Assembly: GCF_041447285.1 (NCBI RefSeq)
Contig: NZ_JBGMEB010000006.1
Coordinates: 372,001-436,000, forward strand
DNA length: 64,000 bases
From: Methanomethylovorans sp041447285
GTDB taxonomy: Archaea; Halobacteriota; Methanosarcinia; Methanosarcinales; Methanosarcinaceae
Direction of reading: 5' to 3'
Shown one piece after another: positions 1 to 8,178 of the stretch. The position numbers and the translations under genes were made by a program. The stretch's first letter is position 1. Each line of letters opens with the position of its first letter. Below the pieces are notes generated by a model, which saw nothing but the letters and a program-made list of their open reading frames with translations, was not told the DNA's origin and made no database searches.

Positions 1-1
1 A

Positions 2-76
2 GTCCAGAAGGCGGTTATAGAATTCGACTTCATCAACCTGCATGAAGACCTCTACTCATCACTTAAAGTAGCATGA
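2..76 (+). CDS. C-terminal end of an unidentified protein (cut by window start)
   Basis: An open frame runs in from the left edge and stops at TGA (74-76), giving 24 residues that end DLYSSLKVA. The composition is protein-like (aromatic and acidic residues, no low complexity). The gene would converge on pfdB, whose stop lies 25 bp away. Too little is visible to name a family, and a chance open frame of this length is possible. Confidence 0.45.
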   Translation, partial: VQKAVIEFDFINLHEDLYSSLKVA

Positions 77-100
77 GCATTAAAGCAGAAAGGTGGGCAC

Positions 101-454
101 TTACTGTGCCTGCTGACCCATTGACTGCTGTAGTTGTTCCTGCAGTTGAGTAAAACGTTTTGAAATACGTTCTTCCTGTCTTGAGATTGACTGAAGCCTT
201 AAAGATAAAGTTTCTATTTTCTCTTTAAGTTTGGAAACAGTCTCCTGTTTATCTGACTTTATCTGCAGATCGCCTACTGTTCTATATATAACTGCATCGT
301 CCGAGAGTTTTTCCACTTCTTCAAGAGCAAGTTCAGACTCTTTCTGCAATGTTTCCATCTGTGACTTCTGTATAGCAAGTGATTGTGCTTGCTGTTGAAC
401 CTGTTGCAGTTGAGCAATCTGGTTCTGTACTTGAGGGGGTATTTGTGTACTCAT
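101..454 (-). CDS. pfdB: Prefoldin subunit beta
   Basis: 117 aa, the usual length for archaeal beta prefoldin. The protein is two long coiled-coil helices rich in Gln, Glu and Lys (about residues 5-50 and 70-112) joined by a short hydrophobic hairpin (VIYRTVGDLQI, about 55-65), which is the beta-prefoldin layout. With alpha subunits it forms the hexameric cytosolic holdase that delivers unfolded proteins to the thermosome. An AGGTGA Shine-Dalgarno precedes the ATG. It is the last gene of the minus-strand superoperon, following pcc1. Confidence 0.95.
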   Translation of the reverse strand: MSTQIPPQVQNQIAQLQQVQQQAQSLAIQKSQMETLQKESELALEEVEKLSDDAVIYRTVGDLQIKSDKQETVSKLKEKIETLSLRLQSISRQEERISKRFTQLQEQLQQSMGQQAQ

Positions 455-516
455 GTGGTTTCACCTGAATCTGAATTAACCTTAAGTGATTTTAATGTTT
501 CTCTGTTGGGGCGCAA

Positions 517-756
517 TTATGTGCTAGTTTGTTCCAGCACTTCGTAAGCCACTTGTATCAGGCGTAACCAGGTGTTCATTGTAGAACGCAAGGATACAAG
601 ATCTGCTGCAATCACTTTCAAAATAAGCCTGTCTTTAAATGCTTGTACGCGTATCTCTGATCTTTCAGTGACCGTAGTTTCAATCTCAGGTAGCAAGGCT
701 CTGTATATGAGAGGCGCTTTATCCGTTTCAAAAACTGATTCTGCAGTTGCTTCCAT
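517..756 (-). CDS. pcc1: KEOPS complex subunit Pcc1
   Basis: 79 aa with the Pcc1/CTAG fold signature: a beta strand over residues 17-30, then RLILKVIAADLVSLRSTMN and a C-terminal helix ending in LIQVAYEVLE. In KEOPS, Pcc1 dimerises and bridges Kae1 during N6-threonylcarbamoyladenosine formation on ANN-decoding tRNAs. It lies 15 bp after the Brix gene and upstream of pfdB in the superoperon. A second paralog lies at 54038-54271, so one copy may be the divergent partner known in archaea as Pcc2; this copy keeps the more typical Pcc1 sequence. Confidence 0.9.
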   Translation of the reverse strand: MEATAESVFETDKAPLIYRALLPEIETTVTERSEIRVQAFKDRLILKVIAADLVSLRSTMNTWLRLIQVAYEVLEQTST

Positions 757-771
757 TGGATCATCTACTGT

Positions 772-1227
772 CTACCGAATACTCTTAATATTCAATTTTA
801 ACAGACATTGTCCATTGTAAAAAAAGCTAAGGTCATCATTTGATATTCCTAGAACGAGAGGTGATGATGGCTTCTCTACAAGGTCTATTGATAGTATCTT
901 TGTCAGTATCGGTGCAATCTCTCCATTGCCAGTTGCAACAGGAGTGTCAGAATAGGTCTTATTTTTTATGACCCTGTTTCCAAATGTTACGCTGATCCTT
1001 ACTGATAGCAGCTCTCTTCCATCCGGTGCATAGAATAATAAAGCTCCAGGGTTCCCATGATATTCGTTTATGATCAATAATGGACCTGAACCCTCTTCTA
1101 CCAGGGAAAGAGTTTCTTTCATCCCCATCTTGCCACGGTTTATAGACTCACAATGAAAAAAATAGGCAAGATCTTTGCAAAGAACCCTGGTATTTATTGA
1201 AGGTTTACGAGAAGAAGTAATAAGCAT
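772..1227 (-). CDS. Brix domain ribosome biogenesis protein (Imp4-like)
   Basis: 151 aa covering one archaeal Brix domain. It opens with the typical LITSSRKPSINTR motif (residues 2-14) and continues through alternating strands (GPLLIINEYHGNPGALLFYAPDG at about 48-70). Eukaryotic relatives (Imp4, Rpf1, Brx1) bind pre-rRNA during subunit assembly; the archaeal single-domain form is thought to do the same. The start lies 5 bp after the rpoP stop, indicating translational coupling. It ends in TAG. Confidence 0.9.
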   Translation of the reverse strand: MLITSSRKPSINTRVLCKDLAYFFHCESINRGKMGMKETLSLVEEGSGPLLIINEYHGNPGALLFYAPDGRELLSVRISVTFGNRVIKNKTYSDTPVATGNGEIAPILTKILSIDLVEKPSSPLVLGISNDDLSFFYNGQCLLKLNIKSIR

Positions 1228-1232
1228 ACTTC

Positions 1233-1370
1233 TTACTCAGCCTTTATTTTTTTGATAGAGGTGGGTCTCTCTTTGACAAGTATACGGTGACCACAATAGT
1301 CACAGCGTATACCCAATGCCCTATAATTTATCTCTACCACTTTTTTGCAACGCGTGCACTTGTATCCCAT
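1233..1370 (-). CDS. rpoP: DNA-directed RNA polymerase subunit P (Rpb12/RPC10-like)
   Basis: A 45-aa protein beginning MGYKCTRCKKVVEIN. It holds one zinc ribbon (CxxC at residues 5-8 and CxxCGHR at 23-29), followed by a basic tail LVKERPTSIKKIKAE, exactly the layout of archaeal RpoP. It is a small structural subunit of RNA polymerase. It sits between rpl37ae (12 bp) and brix (5 bp), its usual archaeal neighbourhood, which supports the call despite its size. Confidence 0.95.
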   Translation of the reverse strand: MGYKCTRCKKVVEINYRALGIRCDYCGHRILVKERPTSIKKIKAE

Positions 1371-1382
1371 AGTTGTTATCAC

Positions 1383-1670
1383 TCACTGTAAGACTTCTGT
1401 TGCCTTCTTTACGGAGCGTGCAACTGTAAGGCCCACAGGTGTCTGAGGCAAAAATGTTCCACCGGCAAAAGTATAGCCACACTTTTTACACTGCCAGATG
1501 CCTGTACCTATTCTTCTTACAGTAGGACGGGCACATTTCGTACATGTGTGGGGCATATGCATTTTTTCTTCTAGGTCAGCAACAAGTTTGCGATCTTTCC
1601 TACCATATCTCACACCAAATCTCCCTGCAGATCTGGTCACACGTCCTTTCCTTGAATATTTTTTTGCCAT
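1383..1670 (-). CDS. rpl37ae: 50S ribosomal protein L37Ae
   Basis: 95 aa from the ATG that follows TTAAGGAGA with a 6-8 nt spacer. Another ATG two codons upstream abuts the Shine-Dalgarno and is a poor start. The protein starts MAKKYSRKGRVTRSAGRFG and carries a C4 zinc ribbon (CTKC at about 43-46, CKKCGYTF at about 61-68), typical of the L37Ae rRNA-binding protein. It is co-transcribed between rrp42 and rpoP. Confidence 0.97.
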   Translation of the reverse strand: MAKKYSRKGRVTRSAGRFGVRYGRKDRKLVADLEEKMHMPHTCTKCARPTVRRIGTGIWQCKKCGYTFAGGTFLPQTPVGLTVARSVKKATEVLQ

Positions 1671-1726
1671 AAGCATTCTCCTTAATCTTCAGTATGCAAT
1701 TATTTTTATGTAAGCAACTATTAGCA

Positions 1727-2509
1727 TCAGGTATTCATCAAATATTTTTCTCTGATCTCTTCAGCTTTAGCACATGCCATATCGACTGCTTTCAATATTT
1801 GTTCGAATGTTAGCATGCCTTCTCCTGTTTTCTGCATTGCAGAGATCGAACCATCTTGGTTGGATGCTATAGTCAATTTTGAATCTGCTACGGTTTGCTC
1901 TGCGAGTCCCGGATCAAGCATCAATTCCCCGCCGATGTCCACCACTGTAATACCTACAGGCACATCCTTAATTGGCATCATAATATCTTCTCCCTTACCT
2001 TCTCTTTCGGCAGGGATCTTTGCAGTCATGAGAGCAGCGATCGCGCCAAGGGATGAGGCATCCTGAAGATTGCCATCGTCATTCAGTATATGGATATCTA
2101 TGAATACGATCCAGACTTCTTCTCCTTCCGTAATACACAACTTATTTAAATCAATTGCGCCTGATTCTCGGATTCCTCTGTCTGTAACCCTTGCCATCTC
2201 AATTGCATCCTCTTTTGGAGGTCCGGCCTCAAAGTCGGGTGATGCAATTGGATTCATCTCCAGATTTGTGATTATTACTCCTTCGTCCGGTGAATCGGGG
2301 AATGGAGCTCCGGTTTGCAGTTTTACGCCTACAAGGACCTGTGTATCGCCAATGCATACCTTTGCGGAACCTTCTGCTTTGTCGATCACGTTTGTCTGTA
2401 TAGTGATATTTCTATACTCATCAAATGAACGGCCATCTTCACGTTTGCCTTTGAGCATCAGGTTGTAGATGTAGTCCTTCTTCAGTGAGGCCATTACTTC
2501 ACTGCTCAT
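1727..2509 (-). CDS. rrp42: Exosome complex component Rrp42
   Basis: 260 aa from the ATG that overlaps the last 11 bp of rrp41. An in-frame GTG three codons earlier is possible but lacks spacing to AGGTGA. It is an RNase PH-fold protein (GKREDGRSFDEYRNI near the N-terminus). Archaeal Rrp42 lacks the phosphate-binding active site and pairs with catalytic Rrp41 to form the hexameric exosome ring. Length matches the family, and unlike rrp41 and rrp4 in this genome it has no acidic extension. Confidence 0.97.
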   Translation of the reverse strand: MSSEVMASLKKDYIYNLMLKGKREDGRSFDEYRNITIQTNVIDKAEGSAKVCIGDTQVLVGVKLQTGAPFPDSPDEGVIITNLEMNPIASPDFEAGPPKEDAIEMARVTDRGIRESGAIDLNKLCITEGEEVWIVFIDIHILNDDGNLQDASSLGAIAALMTAKIPAEREGKGEDIMMPIKDVPVGITVVDIGGELMLDPGLAEQTVADSKLTIASNQDGSISAMQKTGEGMLTFEQILKAVDMACAKAEEIREKYLMNT

Positions 2510-3488
2510 ATTTTTCACCTACCTTTTCTTCTTCAGATTCTGAATCCTCTGTTTCTTCTATTTCGGAGTCTTCATTGTCGGTGAACTCTGTGAATTCATC
2601 TTCAGAGATCTCCTCAGTAGGTTCTGGTTCCTCTGTTTTGACTACTATTACTTCAATGCCGTCTTCATCTTCAAAGTCACATGCTTCTATATCTTCTTCA
2701 ATGATTTCGATTTCGCCCTGTATTTCTTCTAGTTTTACATCCTCTACTTCTACAAGGCTTTCTACAACTTCTTCATGGGAGGCGAACTTCTTTTTTAAGG
2801 CTTCTTTCTGCATTTCAAGAATTTGTCTGCAGCCTTCTTTTGCCATTTCTAATGCCTTTTTGAATTCTTCCTTTGTGAGGTTTCCATCCATCTGAAGAAG
2901 AGAGACCTCTCCATCCTGGGTCATAGCAATTGGCAGGTCTGCATTTCCATAATTGTCTTCGTCCTTGTTAAGGTCCAGTACAAGCTGGCCATCAACTTTT
3001 CCTACAGCACATGCTGATATTAAGCCCTTCATTGGAATACCAGCGTCTGCAAGTGCAATAGATGCAGCATTGATTGCCGCTGTCCGTGTACCTGCATCGG
3101 CTTGAAGCACTTCTGCAAACACGTCTATAACTGCACTTGGGTAGTACTTTGTCATGATAATGGGAGCAAAAGCATCTCTACTGACCTTTGATATCTCAAT
3201 ACTCCTTCTGCTTGGGCCCGGTCTTGCTCTGTCCTCTACAGAAAAAGCAGCCATGTTATATCTGTATCTAACGATTGCCTCATCGGGTTTCTGCATTCTG
3301 CGGGGATGAAGTTCTCTTGGACCGTATACTGCTGCTAGTATCTTGTTCTTTCCCCATTCTAAATAACATGAACCGTCAGCCCTTGATAAGACTCCTATTT
3401 CGATGGTCATGGGCCTAATTTCATCAACTGCCCGTCCATCCAGGCGCAGGCCGTTCTCATCAATGAACTTCTCAGGTTTATTAGCCAT
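2499..3488 (-). CDS. rrp41: Exosome complex exonuclease Rrp41 with long acidic C-terminal tail
   Basis: 329 aa from the ATG 8 nt after a GGAG element; an upstream in-frame ATG at 3509 adds seven residues and is less likely. Residues 1-240 form the RNase PH domain (GLRLDGRAVDEIRPM at about 13-27, RRSIEISKVSRDAFAP, and TRTAAINAASIALADAGIPM). This is the phosphorolytic catalytic subunit of the archaeal exosome. About 90 further residues are almost pure Glu/Asp, longer than the roughly 245 aa of most archaeal Rrp41. It lies between rrp4 and rrp42. Confidence 0.96.
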   Translation of the reverse strand: MANKPEKFIDENGLRLDGRAVDEIRPMTIEIGVLSRADGSCYLEWGKNKILAAVYGPRELHPRRMQKPDEAIVRYRYNMAAFSVEDRARPGPSRRSIEISKVSRDAFAPIIMTKYYPSAVIDVFAEVLQADAGTRTAAINAASIALADAGIPMKGLISACAVGKVDGQLVLDLNKDEDNYGNADLPIAMTQDGEVSLLQMDGNLTKEEFKKALEMAKEGCRQILEMQKEALKKKFASHEEVVESLVEVEDVKLEEIQGEIEIIEEDIEACDFEDEDGIEVIVVKTEEPEPTEEISEDEFTEFTDNEDSEIEETEDSESEEEKVGEKYEQ

Positions 3489-3540
3489 AATAAATTCTCC
3501 AATATACACAAATCTTTACTTTTCCGATCTTATGCAGATT

Positions 3541-4338
3541 TCAGTTTTCCTCTGTGTCTAGTAACTGATCTACCTTTCTGCTGGTCTCATCTACATCTTC
3601 TGCATCTTCAGTATCTTCTGACTCTGCAGTTTCCAGATCGGTATCTTCTTCTTCTACTTTATCCTCTTCGATCTCCTTCTCAGTTCCTTTGTCTACTTCT
3701 AGGAACTGGCTGATCTTGTCTGTCAGACCAGATGTATGGGATTCACGAATGATTATGTCGATAGCTTCTGAAAGTTTATCCATATCCTCATCTTTGCCGT
3801 TTATCCATATTCTTCCATTCTGCCCGACAAATATCTCGCATGCTGTCTCTTTCTTCAACATTGAGACCATAGAGCCATTGTGTCCGATTACGCGAGGGAC
3901 TTTTGAAGAAGGTACTTCTATCAGCCTTCCTCCTTTGATCTTCCTTAACCCCTTCTCTCTAAGGGTAAGTTCTATCTTCATGGAAGCATCAACATCTTTT
4001 ATCCTAAGGATGGCGGAATCTCCTATTCTCAGTATTTCTTTCATCATGGAAGATTCTATACGTCTCGGATATTCTGACACATGCAACAAGCCATCATAAG
4101 GAGAGCCAATATCAAAAATCCAGTTGGAAGAGGTTATCTCAAAAACAGTGCCTATAACAAAATCCTTTCTGGAAGGAATGTATTTTCCTGAAAAAGGAAT
4201 TACTGATATTCTGTTCTTTACATTAGTCACTCCATAAAGAAGAGAGTACACTTTTCCCTCCTTTACATAGGTTCCGGAGCCCGATTCATTCGTATTATCG
4301 GAAAGAAGTTGACCCGGAACTACAATTTCTCTATCCAT
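3541..4338 (-). CDS. rrp4: Exosome RNA-binding subunit Rrp4
   Basis: 265 aa. The order is an N-terminal domain (IVVPGQLLS), an S1 domain (about 60-130, IFDIGSPYDGLLHVSEYP), and a KH domain with GHNG (VPRVIGHNGSMVSMLKKET, about 148-166). The protein caps the exosome ring and feeds RNA to Rrp41. The last 45 residues are an acidic tail (Glu/Asp with Thr/Ser) matching the one on Rrp41. The gene follows sbds by 11 bp and precedes rrp41. Confidence 0.97.
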   Translation of the reverse strand: MDREIVVPGQLLSDNTNESGSGTYVKEGKVYSLLYGVTNVKNRISVIPFSGKYIPSRKDFVIGTVFEITSSNWIFDIGSPYDGLLHVSEYPRRIESSMMKEILRIGDSAILRIKDVDASMKIELTLREKGLRKIKGGRLIEVPSSKVPRVIGHNGSMVSMLKKETACEIFVGQNGRIWINGKDEDMDKLSEAIDIIIRESHTSGLTDKISQFLEVDKGTEKEIEEDKVEEEDTDLETAESEDTEDAEDVDETSRKVDQLLDTEEN

Positions 4339-4349
4339 TCTTTTGCCTC

Positions 4350-5042
4350 TTATAAAAGTTTAGTCTCAGCATCACCCTTGGTGAGATGGTTCACAAGACC
4401 ATAAAAATCGTTCTGCATTCCTGCAGGCATTTTTATAACGCCTACCCAGGATCCATCGCGCTGCCATTCTTCCTTTACCAAAGTTCCAAACCTTGCTATC
4501 TCTCCGTATGACTTCGGTGCATATTCTCCTGGCACCTTTACTGCTATCTGAACTTCTTCAAAACGTATAGGTATGATCGGACGGATAGCCTTCATTACGA
4601 TCATTACTTGTTCATCTACGGGTTTAAAGGGATCTATATGTACTTTTGCTTCTTCCATCGCCTTTTCTATTCTTGAAGGTGGGTGAGGAGTCCTGGTCTG
4701 TGGATTTATTGCATTCTGTGCTATCGTGCTGACTATACGTTTGGTTTTCTCATCAAGGATGCGTTTCCTTTGCTCTTTGGTTAACTGTAGCTCTCCGTGT
4801 AAGATTATCTCCTTTGCAACTATCAATGCGTCCAAAGTACCAAAAACATTAACTAGGTCCGTTTCAGCTGCATGTTCTCCCTGGCTGGCATCAGAAAAAA
4901 TGGATTCGACTGCAATGATGTCTTCTATCTTCACATCATCTCCTTTTTTCAATGCCAGTGCTCCCTCTGGTTCTACAAAGACTTCATAGTGGTTCTTACC
5001 CTTCTTAAGCCTTGCAATGACTGATTCATCAAGAGATACCAT
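4350..5042 (-). CDS. sbds: Ribosome maturation factor SBDS/Sdo1
   Basis: 230 aa. The N-terminal FYSH domain (MVSLDESVIARLKKGKNHYE) is followed by the central helical domain (LTKEQRKRILDEKTKRIVS, PHPPSRIEKAMEEAKVHIDP) and a C-terminal ferredoxin-like domain. Full length for archaeal SBDS. In eukaryotes this family releases the anti-association factor eIF6 from the large subunit; archaeal members are presumed to act likewise. GAGGGGAG precedes the ATG. Placed between psmA and rrp4, as in many archaea. Confidence 0.96.
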   Translation of the reverse strand: MVSLDESVIARLKKGKNHYEVFVEPEGALALKKGDDVKIEDIIAVESIFSDASQGEHAAETDLVNVFGTLDALIVAKEIILHGELQLTKEQRKRILDEKTKRIVSTIAQNAINPQTRTPHPPSRIEKAMEEAKVHIDPFKPVDEQVMIVMKAIRPIIPIRFEEVQIAVKVPGEYAPKSYGEIARFGTLVKEEWQRDGSWVGVIKMPAGMQNDFYGLVNHLTKGDAETKLL

Positions 5043-5092
5043 CTTATACTCCCCTCTTTCAACACGGAGTTATGTAATGTTATGGAGTGTTC

Positions 5093-5878
5093 TCACTCAC
5101 TGGAGGCCCCATTGTCCGAAACAGAGCCAGTATCCTCTTTTACTTCGCTCTTGTGCTCTTCAATGACTTTTGCTACATATTGCTGTACTTCTTCTTCTGC
5201 AAGCTTGCGGAATGAGCGGTCCTGCATTGTAACAACTCCAACTTCAAGTGTAGAAGCATCCAGCTTTCCTTCAGTGGATTTATATAAAGCGGTCATTCCA
5301 AGTGTTATAGCTTCATCTATGGTTAAATCTCCGCGATAGTCTGCTTCGAAGACTTCCATAAAAGTGTTCCTTCCGGCACCGATAGCTGTGGCTTTATATT
5401 CCAACAAAGCTCCACTTGGGTCGCTTTCAAACAGTCTTGGTCTGGTGTCGTCTACTCCTGCAATAAGAAGTGCGGTACCGTAAGGTCTGACTCCGCCATA
5501 CTGCGTATAACTCTGCTTGTGGTCACAGATCTTCTTAGCAAGCACTTCAACACCTATATTCTCATCATAGGACACTTTGTTGATCTGTGCTTCAACTCTT
5601 GCTCTGTCAACGAGTGAACGTGCATCAGCCACTAATCCTGAAGTCGCGACGCCTATATGGCTGTCGATCTGGAATATCTTTTCTATGGATTCAGCTTCTA
5701 TAAGCCTGCTGGTAATCCTTTTATCTACTAAAAGTACAACGCCATCCTTTGCTTTGATGCCTGCCGCAGTTGTTCCTCTTTTCACGGCTTCTCTTGCATA
5801 TTCCACTTGAAAGAGCCTTCCATCTGGACTAAATACTGTGATGGCACGATCGTAACCCATCTGTGGTGTCATTTGCAT
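5093..5878 (-). CDS. psmA: Proteasome subunit alpha
   Basis: 261 aa with the alpha-type signature YDRAITVFSPDGRLFQVEYA at about residues 9-28. The N-terminal residues before it form the gate of the 20S chamber. The body follows the Ntn-hydrolase fold without a catalytic Thr1, as expected for alpha subunits. A Ser/Glu-rich tail (SVSDNGASSE) is present. AGGAGA lies 9 nt before the ATG. No beta subunit gene is in the window. Confidence 0.97.
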   Translation of the reverse strand: MQMTPQMGYDRAITVFSPDGRLFQVEYAREAVKRGTTAAGIKAKDGVVLLVDKRITSRLIEAESIEKIFQIDSHIGVATSGLVADARSLVDRARVEAQINKVSYDENIGVEVLAKKICDHKQSYTQYGGVRPYGTALLIAGVDDTRPRLFESDPSGALLEYKATAIGAGRNTFMEVFEADYRGDLTIDEAITLGMTALYKSTEGKLDASTLEVGVVTMQDRSFRKLAEEEVQQYVAKVIEEHKSEVKEDTGSVSDNGASSE

Positions 5879-5943
5879 ATCTAATCATCTCCTATTATCA
5901 AATTGTCTTTTCATCGGCTCTGTTCTATGAACATTGTTATAAC

Positions 5944-6309
5944 TTATATATTAATGTGCTCGGTTTCTGTTATGGCTGCACACTGTATATACTTTTGTGT
6001 CGCGCCCCTAACTGTTCCTGAAATACCTAGTACATGCACTATTGCTCTTTGTCCACCTATGCTGGTTATTGTGGCAAGGGCAGCACGGGATTTTTCAGAC
6101 ATCATGTGGGAGCAACGAAGTATACCTTTCTGTTTATCATAATCCAACAATCTTAATCCACACTCACTAGAACCTATATCTCCTAGAAGGGATCCAATGG
6201 CCGCAAAGATCTCACGTAATAGCTCTTCTCTTGACACATCATATTCTGCTATTATCTCTATTGCAAGATAACGCTTCCTCTCCCTCAAGCTTGGAGGAAG
6301 TGTTTTCAA
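5944..6309 (-). CDS. rnp2: Ribonuclease P protein component 2 (Pop5)
   Basis: 121 aa from the second of two adjacent TTG codons; this one lies 7 nt after GGAGG, the first only 4 nt. The sequence KTLPPSLRERKRYLAIEIIAE is the characteristic Pop5/Rnp2 opening, and the rest has the alternating strand/helix pattern of the ferredoxin-like fold that binds the catalytic domain of RNase P RNA with Rpp30. Its start overlaps the rpp30 stop codon. Confidence 0.94.
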   Translation of the reverse strand: MKTLPPSLRERKRYLAIEIIAEYDVSREELLREIFAAIGSLLGDIGSSECGLRLLDYDKQKGILRCSHMMSEKSRAALATITSIGGQRAIVHVLGISGTVRGATQKYIQCAAITETEHINI

Positions 6310-7040
6310 CAAAACTCCTCCTGGTTTTCTGGGCAGATTTGCTCTTCTATGAGTTCCACACCATCCATAATATAATTGTTTGATCTTCTTTTTCGTTTGA
6401 GTATGGTGGTAGGTGTAGCTGTCATGGATTTTATTGCTTCTTCTTTTGTCATCCCAAATAAGCTTGCCAATGCTGCAAGTTCTCTTGGTCCTCTCATATC
6501 GTAAATAGATCTTGCAGCGCTTGTGAGTACCATATTCACTTCAAATTTCCTTGCAAGCATGAGCCTCTGCTCAAGTTCTGATATTGCATGTACTCTTTTT
6601 CCACCTCTGTATCTTATCAGAGTCCCTACATCAAACTCTAAAGCTATCCCTCTGTCAGCAGCAGCTTTTGCTATCACATGATCGAAACCGCCTTCTTTTA
6701 TGCCAAGAGGCAACGATAGTATATCTATCTCTGCGGTTTCAATTGCCGATCGGTTAAGCTTATCCGCTCCTCCTTGGGCAATTACTATGTTGGCCTTTCG
6801 AGAGTAGCGGCTGGCCAGTGAATGCAATTTGGAAGGATTGTCTTCACATATTTCGATCCCATGCACAAGATCAAAACCAGAACTGTTGAAGTATCTGCAT
6901 GGTGTACTTCCTTTATTGGCCACTTCTGTTATGCCCGCACCAACAAATCCAAAATGTTTAGCTAAGGAGATAAACTTTTCAATTGAAGCCTCGTCATCTG
7001 GTATAAAACGGATGCAGAGGTCATAATAAGCTTCAACCAA
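6306..7040 (-). CDS. rnp3: Ribonuclease P protein component 3 (Rpp30)
   Basis: 244 aa starting at a TTG 6 nt after GGAGG. The protein has the TIM-barrel Rpp30 pattern (YDLCIRFIPDDEASIEKFI; GIEICEDNPSKLHSL; DILSLPLG; ALEFDVGTLIRYRGGKR; NMVLTSAA). It forms a heterotetramer with Pop5 and helps RNase P RNA remove tRNA 5' leaders. It overlaps the preceding RNA-binding gene by 8 bp and the pop5 start, so the three genes are translationally linked. Confidence 0.95.
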   Translation of the reverse strand: MVEAYYDLCIRFIPDDEASIEKFISLAKHFGFVGAGITEVANKGSTPCRYFNSSGFDLVHGIEICEDNPSKLHSLASRYSRKANIVIAQGGADKLNRSAIETAEIDILSLPLGIKEGGFDHVIAKAAADRGIALEFDVGTLIRYRGGKRVHAISELEQRLMLARKFEVNMVLTSAARSIYDMRGPRELAALASLFGMTKEEAIKSMTATPTTILKRKRRSNNYIMDGVELIEEQICPENQEEFC

Positions 7041-7488
7041 ACAACTCCTCCACTATCTTTCCAGCTGTTTCTCTGTCCTTTGGATAAGTCTCTATCTTTA
7101 CTTTGGCAGTAATTGCATCTGAGGATGATACAAGCTTCACACGGCCCATATAAGCTTCTTGTTTATCAAATCGCAGATGAAACACCTGATCATCATCTAG
7201 TCTATCTGGCATTTCGTCTCTGAGTGTCTCAATGTCTTCTGGTGTCATGTTGCTGTGAACAAATTCAGCAAAGGACATAGTGTCACGTTTACGTGTAAGC
7301 TGTGCACTGAAGATGGTTATAGGATTCCCGTAATGTCCTTCAGCTTCTATAGTGCCTACTATATCTGCGAATGACCGGGACTCCTTTTCCCTATCAAAAT
7401 TTCTTAAAAACAAACCCAGGGCATCCATTACCCTGGATTTTTCCTCTGTCGAGTGACATATCACTCGAAAACTGATATGATGGATCAC
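7033..7488 (-). CDS. Exosome-associated RNA-binding protein (archaeal DUF54 family)
   Basis: 151 aa starting at a GTG that overlaps the rpl15e stop (GTGA). The opening HHISFRVICHSTEEKSRVMDAL and the core VFHLRFDKQEAYMGRVKLV match the archaeal RNA-binding family routinely found next to rpl15e and the RNase P genes. It resembles an L5-like alpha/beta fold. The precise role is unproven; its fixed place in the exosome/RNase P operon is the best clue. Confidence 0.85.
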   Translation of the reverse strand: MIHHISFRVICHSTEEKSRVMDALGLFLRNFDREKESRSFADIVGTIEAEGHYGNPITIFSAQLTRKRDTMSFAEFVHSNMTPEDIETLRDEMPDRLDDDQVFHLRFDKQEAYMGRVKLVSSSDAITAKVKIETYPKDRETAGKIVEELFG

Positions 7489-8075
7489 TTGCCCCTGTTC
7501 ATGTTGGACCTGATGCTGGGCCTGTTCTTCTCAGTACCAGTACCACGCTTACCCATGCCTCTTCCTTTCACACCGGCGCTGGTCTTTCCACGGAAGGCAC
7601 GTCTCTTCTGACTGCTGTTGCAGATCCAGTTAAGGCTGCTATCGCTCTTGATCACTGGGTGGCTTGGGTCTATCAGGATTACTTCATACCACTTCGCTTT
7701 GCCATCTTCGCCTACCCAGTAGGAATTCAGAACTTCCATGTTGGGGTATTTTCTGGATGCACGCTCTTCAGCTATTCTCTGAATGCTCTTGCCTGCGGTG
7801 GTCTTGTTCTTACCCATGTTGTGGCTACGTCTTCCACGAACATATCTTTGGTTTCTGCGGCTACCTCGCCTTACTTTTGCACGGACTACGATTATTCCCT
7901 GCTTTGCCTTGTAGCCAAGAGATCTTGCACGGTCTATACGTGTAGGTCTTCTTATTTTCACGATGGAACCCTGTTCTCTCCATTCTTGAAGCCTCTCCCA
8001 CCTGAGGTCCTTTACATATGTAGCATCAGGGTTCTTCCATGCATCTCTTATATATCCGTAAAATGATTTAGACAA
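7485..8075 (-). CDS. rpl15e: 50S ribosomal protein L15e
   Basis: 196 aa starting at TTG after an AGGTGA Shine-Dalgarno. It is highly basic and full length, with the diagnostic SFYGYIRDAWKNPD opening and GYKAKQGIIVVRAKVRRGSR and GRRSHNMGKNKTTAGKS segments. It is the first gene of the superoperon that runs to pfdB. Its mRNA leader (8100-8156) can fold into two hairpins inside an outer stem, a possible control point. Confidence 0.98.
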   Translation of the reverse strand: MSKSFYGYIRDAWKNPDATYVKDLRWERLQEWREQGSIVKIRRPTRIDRARSLGYKAKQGIIVVRAKVRRGSRRNQRYVRGRRSHNMGKNKTTAGKSIQRIAEERASRKYPNMEVLNSYWVGEDGKAKWYEVILIDPSHPVIKSDSSLNWICNSSQKRRAFRGKTSAGVKGRGMGKRGTGTEKNRPSIRSNMNRGK

Positions 8076-8099
8076 TTATGTTCACCTGTTTCATTTTAA

Positions 8100-8156
8100 G
8101 TTTCACGGTTCAGTCCTATCGGACTACATTCCTACGGGATTCCTCCCGAATGAAAC
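8100..8156 (-). promoter_or_regulatory. Structured 5' leader of the rpl15e superoperon
   Basis: Read on the minus strand, GTTTCA (8156-8151) pairs with TGAAAC (8105-8100). These enclose two perfect 5-bp hairpins: CGGGA/TCCCG with a GGAA (GNRA) tetraloop, and AGTCC/GGACT with a GATA loop. The predicted transcription start lies about at the outer stem. The result is a compact three-way junction. It could bind a ribosomal protein or be a small stable RNA; no function is shown. Confidence 0.5.
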
Positions 8157-8178
8157 GTGATTAGTACGCACATGATAT

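Noticed and set aside
772..774. TAG of the Brix gene as a pyrrolysine codon
   Set aside because: Methanosarcinales can read UAG as pyrrolysine, but the Brix protein is already full length here and the next gene starts 15 bp later with its own ATG, so TAG is a true stop.
7659..8066. A 135-codon open frame on the plus strand across rpl15e
   Set aside because: It is antisense to a highly conserved ribosomal protein and has Cys-rich, low-complexity content typical of shadows.
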